This document shows positions 17,837 through 27,726 of a stretch of DNA of 64,000 nucleotides, one piece after another. This DNA is from Myxococcales bacterium SG8_38. GTDB lineage: Bacteria; Myxococcota_A; Polyangia; Polyangiales; Houyiibacteriaceae. Made by a program: the position numbers and the translations under genes. The notes beneath the pieces are model-generated. The model worked only from the letters and a program-made list of their open reading frames with translations. It had not been told where the DNA came from and searched no databases. Position 1 is the stretch's first letter. The number at the start of each line of letters is the position of its first letter. The DNA lies in contig LJTN01000002.1 in the NCBI GenBank assembly GCA_001303415.1, forward strand, positions 1 through 64,000, in the 5' to 3' direction.

Positions 17837-19879
17837 GTGGCCCCCAACGTCCTTCTTCTCGACGACGACACCCAGTTTCGGACCAGCGTCACGCCCGCGC
17901 TCGAAGCGTTTGGGTTGCGGGTAACGAGCGCCACCAAGGGGAGCATCGCCCGGGCTCTCATCGAAGAGGAGGAGCCTTCGCTTCTGGTGGTCGATGGGTT
18001 GCTGCCCGATACCAACGGGATCACTTGGATTGAGGACCTCCGGGCGGACGGCTACGACACCCCCATCATCTTCGTGTCGGCCTTCTATCGGGACCTGACC
18101 ACGTTCAAGCACCTGACGCGCGATCTCGGCGTCATCCGAGTCTTTCACAAGCCCGTCACCGTCGAGCGGTTTGCGCGCGAGGTGGCAAACGCGTTGTCCG
18201 CCCCGATGAGCGTCGCGCCCGCCCCGCATCACCGGGCGCGAGATCAAGCCGACGATCCCGCCGAGCGGGTGCTTTACCCTGAAGAGCCTTCCGAGCCCGG
18301 CGTGGATACGGAGCGCGCGAGGGAGTCGTATGTCAGTCTCCTGCCGATCGCAGCCGACAATCTGACTGGCGCCATTCGGCGAGTGCATTCCGAGATCGAC
18401 CGGGCGAGCGTCGTCGCGGAAGCCCTGCGACAAGCCCACGATCTGCATGGCGCGGCCGCGACCCATGGCCTGGCGGAGATCTCGGAGGCCGCCGCGCGCA
18501 TCGAGCACGAGCTTCGTCAGCTTCAAGAATCTGGGCGGCTGGACTGGCCAACGATGTTCGAGTCGATCGATGCCGTCCGAGCCCATGCAGCTGCGGCGGT
18601 CGGGCGCGCCTCGCAACCCGTGGCGGCTGCTCCGCCTCCAGTGACGCCCGCGGCCAGCTTCTTTTTGCATCGGCCCATTCCAAGCGACTTCGTGCCGACC
18701 CTCTTGGTGCTCGAGGACGACCCCGCGATGATCGCGTATCTGCGTGCTGCTTTCGACGAGGTATTGGTCCATCTGAGGCCGGTTTCCACGGTCGACGAGG
18801 CGCTGAAGATCGCGAGCCGAAATCCGCCCACGGCTGTGCTCGTCGGTTGGCCGCTTCGGGATCGAGATGCTCTCGCACGTTTCGTCCAGATGTTCCGCGG
18901 CTTGTACGGCTGCGGACAGGCTCCGATCATCATGCTGTCGGTCGACGATGACCCGCATACGCGAGCGCAAGCTGCTCAGCTCGGAATCGACATCTTTCTT
19001 CCCCATCCGATCGAGCTGGTCCGCTTGCACCATGCGCTCGGCACGGCGGTGGAACGCGCGATGACGCCGCGGCCGAAGATAGCGATCCTTCGAGACCCCG
19101 ACGCCGCGCGATCGATCGAAGACGCGGGTCTCGAATGCCTCCTCTACTTCAGCTTGGAGGAGCTGTTGCGCGAGCTCGACGTCGAATCGCCGGACGTCGT
19201 GTTGTTGGGCTCCAGCGTCACCGCGAAGCAGGTGCCCGGGATCATCGGGATGTCGGCGTGGGACTCGGAGTGTGCGCTGCTCTGCTTTGACGACTCGCCG
19301 CTTGCGATGGAGCCCCAGATCACGGAGCGGCTGAGCCGTGCCTCCGGCTGGCTGGCACACCTCCACCGGGAAGCCGAGCGAGTCGCGCGTCTGCGCCGCC
19401 AGCAGGTGCGATGCGGCCAGACCGGCGTGCTCGCTCGCTCGGCGGCGGTTGCAGCTCTCGAGGCGGGGCTCTCGTCCGCGCAGCGTCATGGCCGCACCTA
19501 TTCCGTGGGCTTGATTCGAGCCACCGACTTGGAGGGCCTCGACCACGTTCTGGCGCGCCGCCTGCAGAGCCACTTGGGACGGCTCATCTACGGCCGGTTT
19601 CGGCGCGAGGACGTGCGAGGTCGCTGGGACGACGACACGTTCGTGGTGGGCCTCGACGGTACGAGCGCGCGAGCAGTGGTCCAGGTCCTTCGCAGGCTCC
19701 AAGAAGAGGTCGGGGCGCAGCGGATGCGGGACCCCGAGGCGCTCGCCTTCCTTCATGCCGCAATCGGGCTTTCGTCGTATCCGCTCGACGGCGATACGAG
19801 CCGGGCGCTCATCCTGGCCGCTCACGAACGCTTGCAAACGGCGGTCGAGCGGGACCCCGATGCCTTGGTCTGGCGATAG
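17837..19879 (+). CDS. Multi-domain response regulator: REC - Hpt-like - atypical REC - REC-like - degenerate GGDEF
   Basis: VLLLDDDTQFRTSV...LLVVDGLLPDTNG; Hpt-like RQAHDLHGAAATHGL; LLVLEDDPAMIAYL...AVLVGWPLRDRD; C-terminal GGDEF-like fold with RWDDDTFVVGL in place of GGDEF. Confidence 0.75.
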   Translation: MAPNVLLLDDDTQFRTSVTPALEAFGLRVTSATKGSIARALIEEEEPSLLVVDGLLPDTNGITWIEDLRADGYDTPIIFVSAFYRDLTTFKHLTRDLGVIRVFHKPVTVERFAREVANALSAPMSVAPAPHHRARDQADDPAERVLYPEEPSEPGVDTERARESYVSLLPIAADNLTGAIRRVHSEIDRASVVAEALRQAHDLHGAAATHGLAEISEAAARIEHELRQLQESGRLDWPTMFESIDAVRAHAAAAVGRASQPVAAAPPPVTPAASFFLHRPIPSDFVPTLLVLEDDPAMIAYLRAAFDEVLVHLRPVSTVDEALKIASRNPPTAVLVGWPLRDRDALARFVQMFRGLYGCGQAPIIMLSVDDDPHTRAQAAQLGIDIFLPHPIELVRLHHALGTAVERAMTPRPKIAILRDPDAARSIEDAGLECLLYFSLEELLRELDVESPDVVLLGSSVTAKQVPGIIGMSAWDSECALLCFDDSPLAMEPQITERLSRASGWLAHLHREAERVARLRRQQVRCGQTGVLARSAAVAALEAGLSSAQRHGRTYSVGLIRATDLEGLDHVLARRLQSHLGRLIYGRFRREDVRGRWDDDTFVVGLDGTSARAVVQVLRRLQEEVGAQRMRDPEALAFLHAAIGLSSYPLDGDTSRALILAAHERLQTAVERDPDALVWR

Positions 19880-19998
19880 CTTTGCGGCTCGCGTCGGGCA
19901 CTCGGAGAGGCTAAGCTTTCAGCATCGAACCTACTTCGCAGACCGGCCTCGTCGAGGCCGATGTAGCAGCGGATATCGAAGTCGCTGATCCGAGCCTC

Positions 19999-20928
19999 TT
20001 GCTCAAGCTGACGGGTCCGGGCGGCTCCAACCTGCGGGTGCTCGAAGCGGAGCTCGGTGCGTCCATGGGCTTGCGCGGATCGACGATTCACGTGCAGGGC
20101 CCCAATCGCCAAGTCGAGTTGGTCGAGCGCGTCCTGCACGAGCTGATCGATGCGTTGCAAGTCCGCGAGCTGAGCCCCGTCGAGATGGCCCGCGCCGCCA
20201 GGACGCTCAGCGCCCATCCGCAGATCAGGCTGCGCGCATTGCTCGACGACGTCGTGCTCACCACGTCGAGCCGGCGCATCGTGTCGCCAAAGGGCGTTAC
20301 CCAGCAGAACTACGTCCAAGCGATTCGAAGTCACGACATCGTCTTTGGGATCGGCCCCGCGGGAACGGGCAAGACCTATCTGGCCATGGCCATGGCGGTT
20401 CGCGCCCTCCAAGAGCGGCAGGTCAAGCGCATCATCTTGACACGCCCCGCGGTCGAAGCCGGGGAGCGGCTGGGCTTTCTGCCAGGTGATCTCGCCGAGA
20501 AGATCAACCCCTACTTGCGTCCTCTCTACGACGCCTTGCACGACATGATGGAGCCCGGCCGTGTGGCTGCGTTGATCGAGCGCGGGACCATCGAGGTCGC
20601 GCCGCTGGCGTTCATGCGAGGCCGTACCCTCAACGATAGCTTCGTGGTCCTCGACGAAGCGCAGAACACGACAGCCGAGCAGATGAAGATGTTCCTGACG
20701 CGGTTGGGATTCGATTCGAAGACGGTGATCACGGGCGACGTCACGCAGGTCGATCTGCCTGGCGGTGCACGAAGTGGGTTGCGTCATGCAGTGCAGGTGC
20801 TCTCGAAGATCGAAGGCATCGAGTTCGTCAACTTCTCGCACGCGGACGTAGTCCGCCATCCATTGGTTCAACGGATCATCCAGGCCTACGATGTTCACGA
20901 AACGCGCTCTTCTGACGATGACATCTAA
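19999..20928 (+). CDS. phoH: PhoH family ATPase
   Basis: VTQQNYVQAIRSHDIVFGIGPAGTGKTYLAMAMAVRAL, ILTRPAVEAGERLGFLPGDLAEKINPYLRPLYDAL, FVVLDEAQNTTAEQMKMFLTRLGFDSKTVITGDVTQVDL. Start uncertain: TTG at 19999, frame open upstream. Confidence 0.93.
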   Translation: MLKLTGPGGSNLRVLEAELGASMGLRGSTIHVQGPNRQVELVERVLHELIDALQVRELSPVEMARAARTLSAHPQIRLRALLDDVVLTTSSRRIVSPKGVTQQNYVQAIRSHDIVFGIGPAGTGKTYLAMAMAVRALQERQVKRIILTRPAVEAGERLGFLPGDLAEKINPYLRPLYDALHDMMEPGRVAALIERGTIEVAPLAFMRGRTLNDSFVVLDEAQNTTAEQMKMFLTRLGFDSKTVITGDVTQVDLPGGARSGLRHAVQVLSKIEGIEFVNFSHADVVRHPLVQRIIQAYDVHETRSSDDDI

Positions 20929-20954
20929 GCGCCGCCTGGTATGCTAGCCGCCAC

Positions 20955-21863
20955 ATGAACGACCGAATCTACGACGGCGCCCTGGAACTGATCGGGCATA
21001 CGCCTTTGGTGCGCCTGTCGCGAATCAGTGGCGGCAAAGGCGCGGAGCTATGTGGCAAGCTCGAGTCGAGCAACGTGGGCGGCTCGGTCAAGGACCGGCC
21101 GGCGCTTGCGATGATCCTGGCTGCCGAGCGATCCGGCGAGCTGCGGCCCGGCTCGACCGTCGTAGAGGCCACGAGCGGCAACACGGGCATCAGCCTTGCC
21201 ATGATCTGCGCGGTACGCGGCTACCAGTGCGTCATCGTCATGCCCGAGGACATGAGCGAGGCGCGCCGGCACCTGTTGAAGTCGTTTGGCGCCGAGGTGG
21301 TCTTGACCGGCGCAGAGGACGGCATGGCCGGCGCCGTGGAACAGGCGGAACGCATTTTGGAAACCACGCCCGGGGCGATGATGTGCCGGCAGTTCGAAAA
21401 CCCCGCCAACCCGCAGATTCATGCAGCGACGACGGCCGAAGAGATCTGGAGCGCCACCGACGGTAAGGTCGACGCGTTCGTGGCCGGCGTGGGGACCGGT
21501 GGCACGCTCACCGGCGTCGGCAGCGTCTTCCGGCAGCGCAACCCGGACATTCGACTGGTCGCGGTCGAGCCTCGCGCAAGCGCGGTGCTTTCTGGAGGCA
21601 AGCCCGGCCTGCACGGCATCCAGGGTCTCGGTGCGGGCTTCATCCCTGCCGTGCTCGATACCGACATCATCGACGAGGTGATCACGGTGACGGACGTGGC
21701 CGCCGAGCGCATGACCAAGCGTCTGGCGCGCGAAGAAGGGCTGTTGGTGGGTCCCTCGGCAGGGGCAAACGTGCACGCTGCCCTCGAGGTGGCGCGCCGG
21801 ATGAAGCCGGGGCAGCGAGTGGTCACCATCCTTTGCGATGGGGGCGAGCGCTACCTCTGCTGA
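20955..21863 (+). CDS. cysK: Cysteine synthase
   Basis: ELIGHTPLVRLSRI, SSNVGGSVKDRPAL, VVEATSGNTGISLAMICAVRGY, GVGTGGTLTGVG. Confidence 0.9.
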   Translation: MNDRIYDGALELIGHTPLVRLSRISGGKGAELCGKLESSNVGGSVKDRPALAMILAAERSGELRPGSTVVEATSGNTGISLAMICAVRGYQCVIVMPEDMSEARRHLLKSFGAEVVLTGAEDGMAGAVEQAERILETTPGAMMCRQFENPANPQIHAATTAEEIWSATDGKVDAFVAGVGTGGTLTGVGSVFRQRNPDIRLVAVEPRASAVLSGGKPGLHGIQGLGAGFIPAVLDTDIIDEVITVTDVAAERMTKRLAREEGLLVGPSAGANVHAALEVARRMKPGQRVVTILCDGGERYLC

Positions 21864-21869
21864 GCTCCG

Positions 21870-22583
21870 ATGTCCGATCTGGTCAAGGTTTCGCGCGCTT
21901 TGTGCCGCGCCGTGTCCAAGCTCGAATTCGCCGAGCCGGTCACGCACGTGTACAACCCCCTCCAATACGCGAGGCGTCCCCACGAGCTCTACCTGAAACG
22001 ATTCGGCGCCGGCTCCAAGGAAGTCGTTCTGGTCGGCATGAACCCCGGGCCTTATGGCATGGCGCAAACCGGCGTGCCGTTTGGAGACGTGGCGTGCGTT
22101 CGCGACTGGATGGGCATCGAAGCGAAAGTGGACCATCCTGAAAAGGAGCATCCCAAGCGGCCCGTGCAGGGCTTTTCGTGCAGCCGCTCGGAGGTGAGTG
22201 GCTCGCGGCTTTGGGGCTGGGCGCGCGAGCGCTTCGGCACACCGGAGCGCTTCTTTTCGAGGTTCTTCGTGCTCAACTACTGCCCCTTGCTCTTCCTCGA
22301 GGCGAGCGGTCGCAACCGTACGCCGGACAAGCTTTCTGCCGACGAACGCGAGTCCTTGCTGCCCGAGTGCGACGAAGCGCTACGGGCCTCCGTCGGGATG
22401 CTCGAGCCGGAGCTGGTGGTGGGAGTCGGAGCCTGGGCGACCAAGCGGGTGCGTGCCGCATTGGGCGACGGACCCGCACGAATCGGGATGTTGCTGCACC
22501 CGAGCCCCGCGAGCCCAAAGGCGAATCGCGGCTGGGCAGCGCAGGCGGAGCGCGATCTGCGTCGTTTGCGCGTGTCGTTCTAG
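21870..22583 (+). CDS. SMUG1-like uracil-DNA glycosylase
   Basis: VLVGMNPGPYGMAQTGVPFGDVACVRDW, FVLNYCPLLFLE, LLHPSPASPKANRGW. Confidence 0.8.
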   Translation: MSDLVKVSRALCRAVSKLEFAEPVTHVYNPLQYARRPHELYLKRFGAGSKEVVLVGMNPGPYGMAQTGVPFGDVACVRDWMGIEAKVDHPEKEHPKRPVQGFSCSRSEVSGSRLWGWARERFGTPERFFSRFFVLNYCPLLFLEASGRNRTPDKLSADERESLLPECDEALRASVGMLEPELVVGVGAWATKRVRAALGDGPARIGMLLHPSPASPKANRGWAAQAERDLRRLRVSF

Positions 22584-22628
22584 GCGCGCGTCGCCCCGGC
22601 TTGGGCTATGCTTCCCCGAAGGGGAGCG

Positions 22629-22901
22629 ATGAAGAGAGCCTTCGAAATTGCGGCCGCCACGCTGCTCGTGCTCGGTTGCGGCCACGAGTCTGCCGCCACA
22701 CAGCAGATTCGAACCGCCGCCGCGGTCGACCTCGACTGCGACGAATCGGTAATCGAGCTGGCGGACGACGGTCCGATGGTGAAACGCGCAAGCGGTTGCG
22801 GCCGGACCTTGACTTACATGTATCGATGCAACCCGACCGCAGGCGGCGGCCAGGATTGCCGCTGGAGACCAGTGCGAGACGATCGCAACAAGCTCTACTG
22901 A
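22629..22901 (+). CDS. Small putative lipoprotein
   Basis: MKRAFEIAAATLLVLGCGHES lipobox, four further Cys; GGAG RBS. Confidence 0.65.
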   Translation: MKRAFEIAAATLLVLGCGHESAATQQIRTAAAVDLDCDESVIELADDGPMVKRASGCGRTLTYMYRCNPTAGGGQDCRWRPVRDDRNKLY

Positions 22902-24157
22902 CCGCCGTCCGGAATTCTGGAAGGCAGCCTCGCCTCGAGCTCGTCGATGTCCGGGTTGCTAGGGTCGAACTGGCGCGCCCGGTCGATCGCTGTCGCTGCA
23001 GCGCCGAAATCCCCCTGCTCCAGCGCTTCGCGAGCGCGTGCGAGCTCATCCTTCGCCGCCTCTTCTCGCTCGTGCGGCGAAAGCGCGCTCGGCCCTGCGT
23101 CGGCGCCGGTGCTGGCGTCCCCGATGCCGGCTCCTGCATGCATTCCCGCCTCCTCGCTGGCACCGGCGTCCGAGAGGGTGCCCGCGTCCGTCACGGCGCC
23201 CGCATCGATCCGCGAGGTTTCGCAGTTCTGAACCGCGATCCACAGGGCGGCGAGCACGCCCACGATCAACGTCATGACAAATGGCAGGCTCATTCGCCTC
23301 GGCCTGGTATGCGGTACTCGCCGTCCGTCATAGGCTTCCCTCAGCGCCGACACAAACGTGCGTGCGCTCGCCCAGCGATCCGCTGGATTCTTCCGCAGCG
23401 CCCGCAGGATGACCGAATCGACGGCCGTGGGAATGACCGCGCCCCGGTTCGCTTCGCTCGGCGGGACGGGATCGGCGTTCATCACTTGGTGAGCGACGGC
23501 CATCGCTTCGGCGCCCGGAAACGCGCGCTCGCCACACGCAGCCTCGTAGATGACCGCACCGAAAGAAAAGAGGTCGCTTGCCTCGCTGTACTCTCCCTTG
23601 CGCAGGGTTTCCGGTGCGGCGTAGCAGGGTGTGCCGAGGAACTGACCCTCCTTGGTGAGATCTGCGTTTGGAATCCGCGCGATGCCGAAGTCGGCCAGCT
23701 TGACCTGTCCGTTGTCGGTGATCAGCAGGTTTTCGGGCTTGAGGTCGCGATGGATCACACCGGCGACGTGCGCGGTTGCGAGCGCATCGGCGACCTGTCG
23801 TGCGAGCTCCAATAACCGCTCCCGAGGGAGCGGTCCCTTCTTCTTGAGCTCTTCCTTGAGCGTGCGTCCTCGCACGTACTCGAAGACCAAGTACGGGCCG
23901 ACCCGCGGGTCATCTCCGACATCGAAAATCTGAACGATGTTGGGATGATGCAAGCGCGCGGCCGCGCGAGCCTCGTTTTGGAATCGACTGAGGAAGACCT
24001 CGCGCATTTCCACGTCGAGCACGAGGTCACGCAGCGTTTTGATCGCGACCGGTCGATCCAGGTCCGCATCGTGCGCCAGGTAGACGTTGCCCATCGAACC
24101 GGACCCGATGAGCCGTTCGATTCGGTAGCGGCCGATCCGTAGGGGCAATTCTTCCAT
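22895..24157 (-). CDS. Serine/threonine protein kinase, PknB-type, with C-terminal TM and extracytoplasmic region
   Basis: IGSGSMGNVYLAHDADLDRPVAIKTL, VIHRDLKPENLLI, ADFGIARI, TM segment LPFVMTLIVGVLAALWIAV. Confidence 0.93.
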   Translation of the reverse strand: MEELPLRIGRYRIERLIGSGSMGNVYLAHDADLDRPVAIKTLRDLVLDVEMREVFLSRFQNEARAAARLHHPNIVQIFDVGDDPRVGPYLVFEYVRGRTLKEELKKKGPLPRERLLELARQVADALATAHVAGVIHRDLKPENLLITDNGQVKLADFGIARIPNADLTKEGQFLGTPCYAAPETLRKGEYSEASDLFSFGAVIYEAACGERAFPGAEAMAVAHQVMNADPVPPSEANRGAVIPTAVDSVILRALRKNPADRWASARTFVSALREAYDGRRVPHTRPRRMSLPFVMTLIVGVLAALWIAVQNCETSRIDAGAVTDAGTLSDAGASEEAGMHAGAGIGDASTGADAGPSALSPHEREEAAKDELARAREALEQGDFGAAATAIDRARQFDPSNPDIDELEARLPSRIPDGGQ

Positions 24158-24190
24158 GGAGCGCGATCTAATGCATGCCAGCGGTCGGGG

Positions 24191-25600
24191 CTAGAGATGG
24201 TGCAATTTCAGGGTGTTCGTTCGGCCCGACGTCGGCCACCCCACGACCATGGCGAAGGCGTCGCCCCGTTTGCAGATCTTTTCGCGAACCAGCAACGAGG
24301 TGGCGATTCGCAGCGTCTCGTCGAGTGATTCGGGCGGCACCTCGACTCTCGGAACGACGCCCCACTCGAGCGCGAGCCTTCGCGCCACGCGGACGTCGCT
24401 AGTGACAGCCACGATCGGCGCCCTCGGCCGATGCTCTGCGAGCAGGCCGGCCGAACGGCCGTCCTGCGTGAACACGACGACGGCCTTGAGCGGCAAGTGT
24501 CTCGTCACCACTGCCGCAGCACGTGCGGCGGCATTCGAAAAAGGCCAATCCTCGTCTCCAACGCTCTGAAGCTCCCCGAACTCCCGAGCGATGTCCTCGA
24601 TGTAGTCGGATTCGACCTCTCGAATGATCGTGTCCATCATCTGCAGCGACTGCACCGGGTAGCGTCCGGCAGCGGTTTCGCCGCTGAGCATGACCGCGTC
24701 GGTTCCGTCCATCACCGCGTTGGCGACGTCGGCGGCCTCGGCGCGGGTGGGCCGCGGGTTGCGAATCATCGAATCGAGCATCTGGGTGGCGGTGATGACG
24801 ACCTTGCCGCGTGCGTTCGTCTCCCGAATGATTCGCTTCTGCATCAAGGGTACTTTCTCGGCCCCGAGCTCGACGCCGAGGTCGCCGCGCGCGATCATGA
24901 TCCCATCTGAGGCATCCAGAATCTCCGGAAGCCGGAGGACCGCCTCCGGTCGCTCGATTTTCGCGATGATCGGGACGTCGCCCGCCAAGGCCTTGGCCTG
25001 GTGGACGTCGGATGCGGACCGGACGAACGAAAGCGCGATGTAGTCGACACCCAGCTCGGAGACTGCGAACTCGAGATCCTCCCGATCCTTGTCGCCGAGC
25101 GCCGGGGCGCTGATGGACACGCCGGGCAGGTTGAGCCCCTTGTGGTCGGACAAGATCCCCCCGTCTTCGACGATGGTGTGAACGGTGTTGCCCTCGATGG
25201 ATTCGACCCGGAGCCGTATGAGGCCGTCATCGAGCGCCACCCGGTCGCCCGGTTTGACGTCGGCGGGCAGCGAGCCGTACGTCACGGAAACGATCTTTCG
25301 GGTTCCTTCGACTTCCTCGGTCGTGAGCGCAAAACGGTCGCCTTGCTCGAGCTTGACGGGACCTTCCGAAAACACGCCGATACGCATCTTCGGGCCCTGG
25401 AGATCAGCCAAGATCGCGAGGGGCACGCGTGCTTCGGATGCGGCCTCGCGAACGAGCGCCGCCACGGCCGCGTGAGAGGCGTGATCGCCATGTGAAAAGT
25501 TGAGACGCGCGCAGCTCATGCCTGCCCGGACGAGCTCACCGATCGTGGCTTTCGTGTTGCTGGCAGGCCCCAGCGTGCACACGATCTTGGTGCGTCTCAC
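24191..25600 (-). CDS. pyk: Pyruvate kinase
   Basis: RRTKIVCTLGPASNT, ARLNFSHGDHASH, IMIARGDLGVELG, GTDAVMLSGETAAGRYPVQ; GTG start at 25600 preferred. Confidence 0.95.
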   Translation of the reverse strand: MRRTKIVCTLGPASNTKATIGELVRAGMSCARLNFSHGDHASHAAVAALVREAASEARVPLAILADLQGPKMRIGVFSEGPVKLEQGDRFALTTEEVEGTRKIVSVTYGSLPADVKPGDRVALDDGLIRLRVESIEGNTVHTIVEDGGILSDHKGLNLPGVSISAPALGDKDREDLEFAVSELGVDYIALSFVRSASDVHQAKALAGDVPIIAKIERPEAVLRLPEILDASDGIMIARGDLGVELGAEKVPLMQKRIIRETNARGKVVITATQMLDSMIRNPRPTRAEAADVANAVMDGTDAVMLSGETAAGRYPVQSLQMMDTIIREVESDYIEDIAREFGELQSVGDEDWPFSNAAARAAAVVTRHLPLKAVVVFTQDGRSAGLLAEHRPRAPIVAVTSDVRVARRLALEWGVVPRVEVPPESLDETLRIATSLLVREKICKRGDAFAMVVGWPTSGRTNTLKLHHL

Positions 25601-25637
25601 AGCGAGCTTTTTACCCGGCTTTGACGCCCGCGCCAAG

Positions 25638-26282
25638 CTACCTGCGACGGTATCGTGGCGACTCCCAGCGGCTGATGTTCGACTTGAAACCGAGGCGCAA
25701 CACGAAGGTCGCATACAGCGTCCATTGCGTACCATCCAGCGTCGGTTGCGTGTTTCGATACGATGCATCGGCGTTCAGGTATCGAGTGGCGATGCGCAAC
25801 CACAAGCCCTCTACCGTCGTCAGAGGCCTGTACAGCGGAATCGCGAACCCGAAACCCACACCGAGAGCCGTGCTTTGCTCTCCATCGAGAAGAAAGGCGG
25901 GTCCGATCTCGACGAAGATCGATTGCAGAATCAGGTCGGTGAGCTCGTGCCACGTTTGCTTGTACAAGAAGAACAGCGCGGGAAAGAGGGGACGGAGGTC
26001 GACGCCCAAAAACAAATGCTGGCCGGAGTCGGGGCCCCACCGGCCCGACAGCACCAAACCCGCGACGTCGGCGATCAAGAACCGGGCCTCGCCGATCACG
26101 TTTGGATCGGCTTTGCGTTCGATCCAGGTTGCCCCGCCCCCCGCGCCGAGCGCAAGAGTCAGCCCGCGGTCCCAGCGCCCGTAGAGCCCATCGCCCCTTC
26201 GTTGTGCGCTTGCGGATGCGTCCAGCGCGGAAAGGACGAGGACTACGCCGACGATCACGCCTAAGCGGGCGCCCCCTGCCAT
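25638..26282 (-). CDS. Putative outer-membrane beta-barrel protein
   Basis: Signal peptide MAGGARLGVIVGVVLVLSALDASASAQ then alternating strands ending in YATFVLRLGFKS. Confidence 0.6.
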   Translation of the reverse strand: MAGGARLGVIVGVVLVLSALDASASAQRRGDGLYGRWDRGLTLALGAGGGATWIERKADPNVIGEARFLIADVAGLVLSGRWGPDSGQHLFLGVDLRPLFPALFFLYKQTWHELTDLILQSIFVEIGPAFLLDGEQSTALGVGFGFAIPLYRPLTTVEGLWLRIATRYLNADASYRNTQPTLDGTQWTLYATFVLRLGFKSNISRWESPRYRRR

Positions 26283-26336
26283 GATTTCCCCATGCACCGG
26301 TCGGCGTGGCGGGTCAAGAGAGAGTGCTTGTAGACT

Positions 26337-27713
26337 ATGGTCATGGGGCGTCCCTTCGGCTTGGGGCTTCGAAGCCAGCTCATGCTCGCGCTCATGGTGG
26401 CGTTTGGCGGTGCGTTCGTCTTGCTGAGCTTGGTGACGGCGCGGCTCGACGAAGGCGCGCATGCCGAGGCGCAGCGGGCGCGGGCCGAAGCGCTCGCCGA
26501 AACGCTGGCTGCGAGCGTTGGCACGGACGGCACTGCGCTTCGGGAGCCTGCAATCGCCGCCGTGGTCGAAAACGGTTTGGCCGCAAGAGTCGATGTTCGA
26601 ACGCCGGATGGATCTTCGCGGTCGTGGGGATCGCACCAGGGAGCGCCCGAGGCTACGGTCATCACCGAGGATGGCGCGGAGCTTCGTGTCTGGGCGCCGC
26701 CGAACCCGCGCGGCGATGACGCCCGGCGCAACCTATTCATTTTCTACCTCGGGCTCACCGCGGCCACGGTCCTCTTGTTGGCGTACGTGCTTCTGACGTA
26801 CTTCATCGTGCGGCCCATCGATCGTTTGCGTTTGGCATCGGAGCGGCTCGCGGCCGGCCGACTGCGCACGAGCGTGCCGGTTCAAGGCGCCGCGGAGGTA
26901 GCTCGGCTCGCGGCCACGTTCAACGAAATGGCGGCGCAGCTCCGACGAGACCGGGCGGCATTGCAGGAGCGTTTGGCCGAGCTCGAGCAAACGACCGGGG
27001 AGCTGACCAGCGCGCAAGAGCAACTGATCCGAAGCGCTCGGCTGGCCGCGGTGGGACGGCTCTCCGCGGGCGTTGCGCACGAGATCGGCAATCCGCTCGC
27101 CGCGATCCGTGGCTTGATCGAGCTGCTGGAGGTCGGTGACCTCGATCCCGAAGAGCAGAAGGAATTCATCGGCCGCATCCAGCGCGAGACGGAGCGCATT
27201 CATTTCACGATACGCGATCTACTCGACTTCTCTCGAAGCGAGCCCGGCGACAGGGGGCGCATCGAGAGCTCCGCGGATCTATCGGAGGTCCTATCCGACA
27301 CCGCCAAGCTGCTCGATCGCCAGAGCCGCTTTCGCGAGATCGAGCTCAGCCTGGCGCTCGATGCAGGGCTTCCCCGGGTTCGCGGGGACGGAGAGCGGCT
27401 TCGGCAGCTGTTGTTGAACCTGCTGTTCAACGCTGCCGATGCGCTCGGCGGCAAGGGCCGCATCGAGGTTCGCGCTTCGAACGGTGGTGGGATGGTGGAT
27501 CTCAGGGTTGAAGACGATGGGCCCGGCATCGACGCCGCGATCCTCGATCAGGTGTTCGACCCGTTCGTGACGACGAAGCCGGCGGGCCAAGGCACCGGGC
27601 TCGGCCTGGCCGTGTGCCACGCAATCGTCGAGCAGTTGGGCGGCTCGATCGAGGCGGCAAATCGAGATCGCGGCGGCGCGAGCTTTCACGTGCGACTTCC
27701 AGCCGCGCTTTGA
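26337..27713 (+). CDS. Membrane sensor histidine kinase (HAMP-HisKA-HATPase)
   Basis: Two TM segments, HAMP region, LSAGVAHEIGNPLAAIRGLIELL, NLLFNAADALGG, GQGTGLGLAVCHAIVEQLGG. Confidence 0.92.
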   Translation: MVMGRPFGLGLRSQLMLALMVAFGGAFVLLSLVTARLDEGAHAEAQRARAEALAETLAASVGTDGTALREPAIAAVVENGLAARVDVRTPDGSSRSWGSHQGAPEATVITEDGAELRVWAPPNPRGDDARRNLFIFYLGLTAATVLLLAYVLLTYFIVRPIDRLRLASERLAAGRLRTSVPVQGAAEVARLAATFNEMAAQLRRDRAALQERLAELEQTTGELTSAQEQLIRSARLAAVGRLSAGVAHEIGNPLAAIRGLIELLEVGDLDPEEQKEFIGRIQRETERIHFTIRDLLDFSRSEPGDRGRIESSADLSEVLSDTAKLLDRQSRFREIELSLALDAGLPRVRGDGERLRQLLLNLLFNAADALGGKGRIEVRASNGGGMVDLRVEDDGPGIDAAILDQVFDPFVTTKPAGQGTGLGLAVCHAIVEQLGGSIEAANRDRGGASFHVRLPAAL

Positions 27714-27726
27714 ACAGCCTCTTTCG

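Noticed and set aside
16196-19837. 1213-aa minus-strand ORF
   Set aside because: Antisense to bamD, the TPR gene and the response regulator, which have clear family motifs; composition (His/Arg/Gln-rich, no motif) is typical of a shadow ORF in high-GC DNA.
21048-22151. 367-aa minus-strand ORF
   Set aside because: Antisense to cysK and the glycosylase; shadow ORF.
22178-23815. 545-aa plus-strand ORF
   Set aside because: Runs out of frame through the glycosylase and antisense to the Ser/Thr kinase; no family motif.
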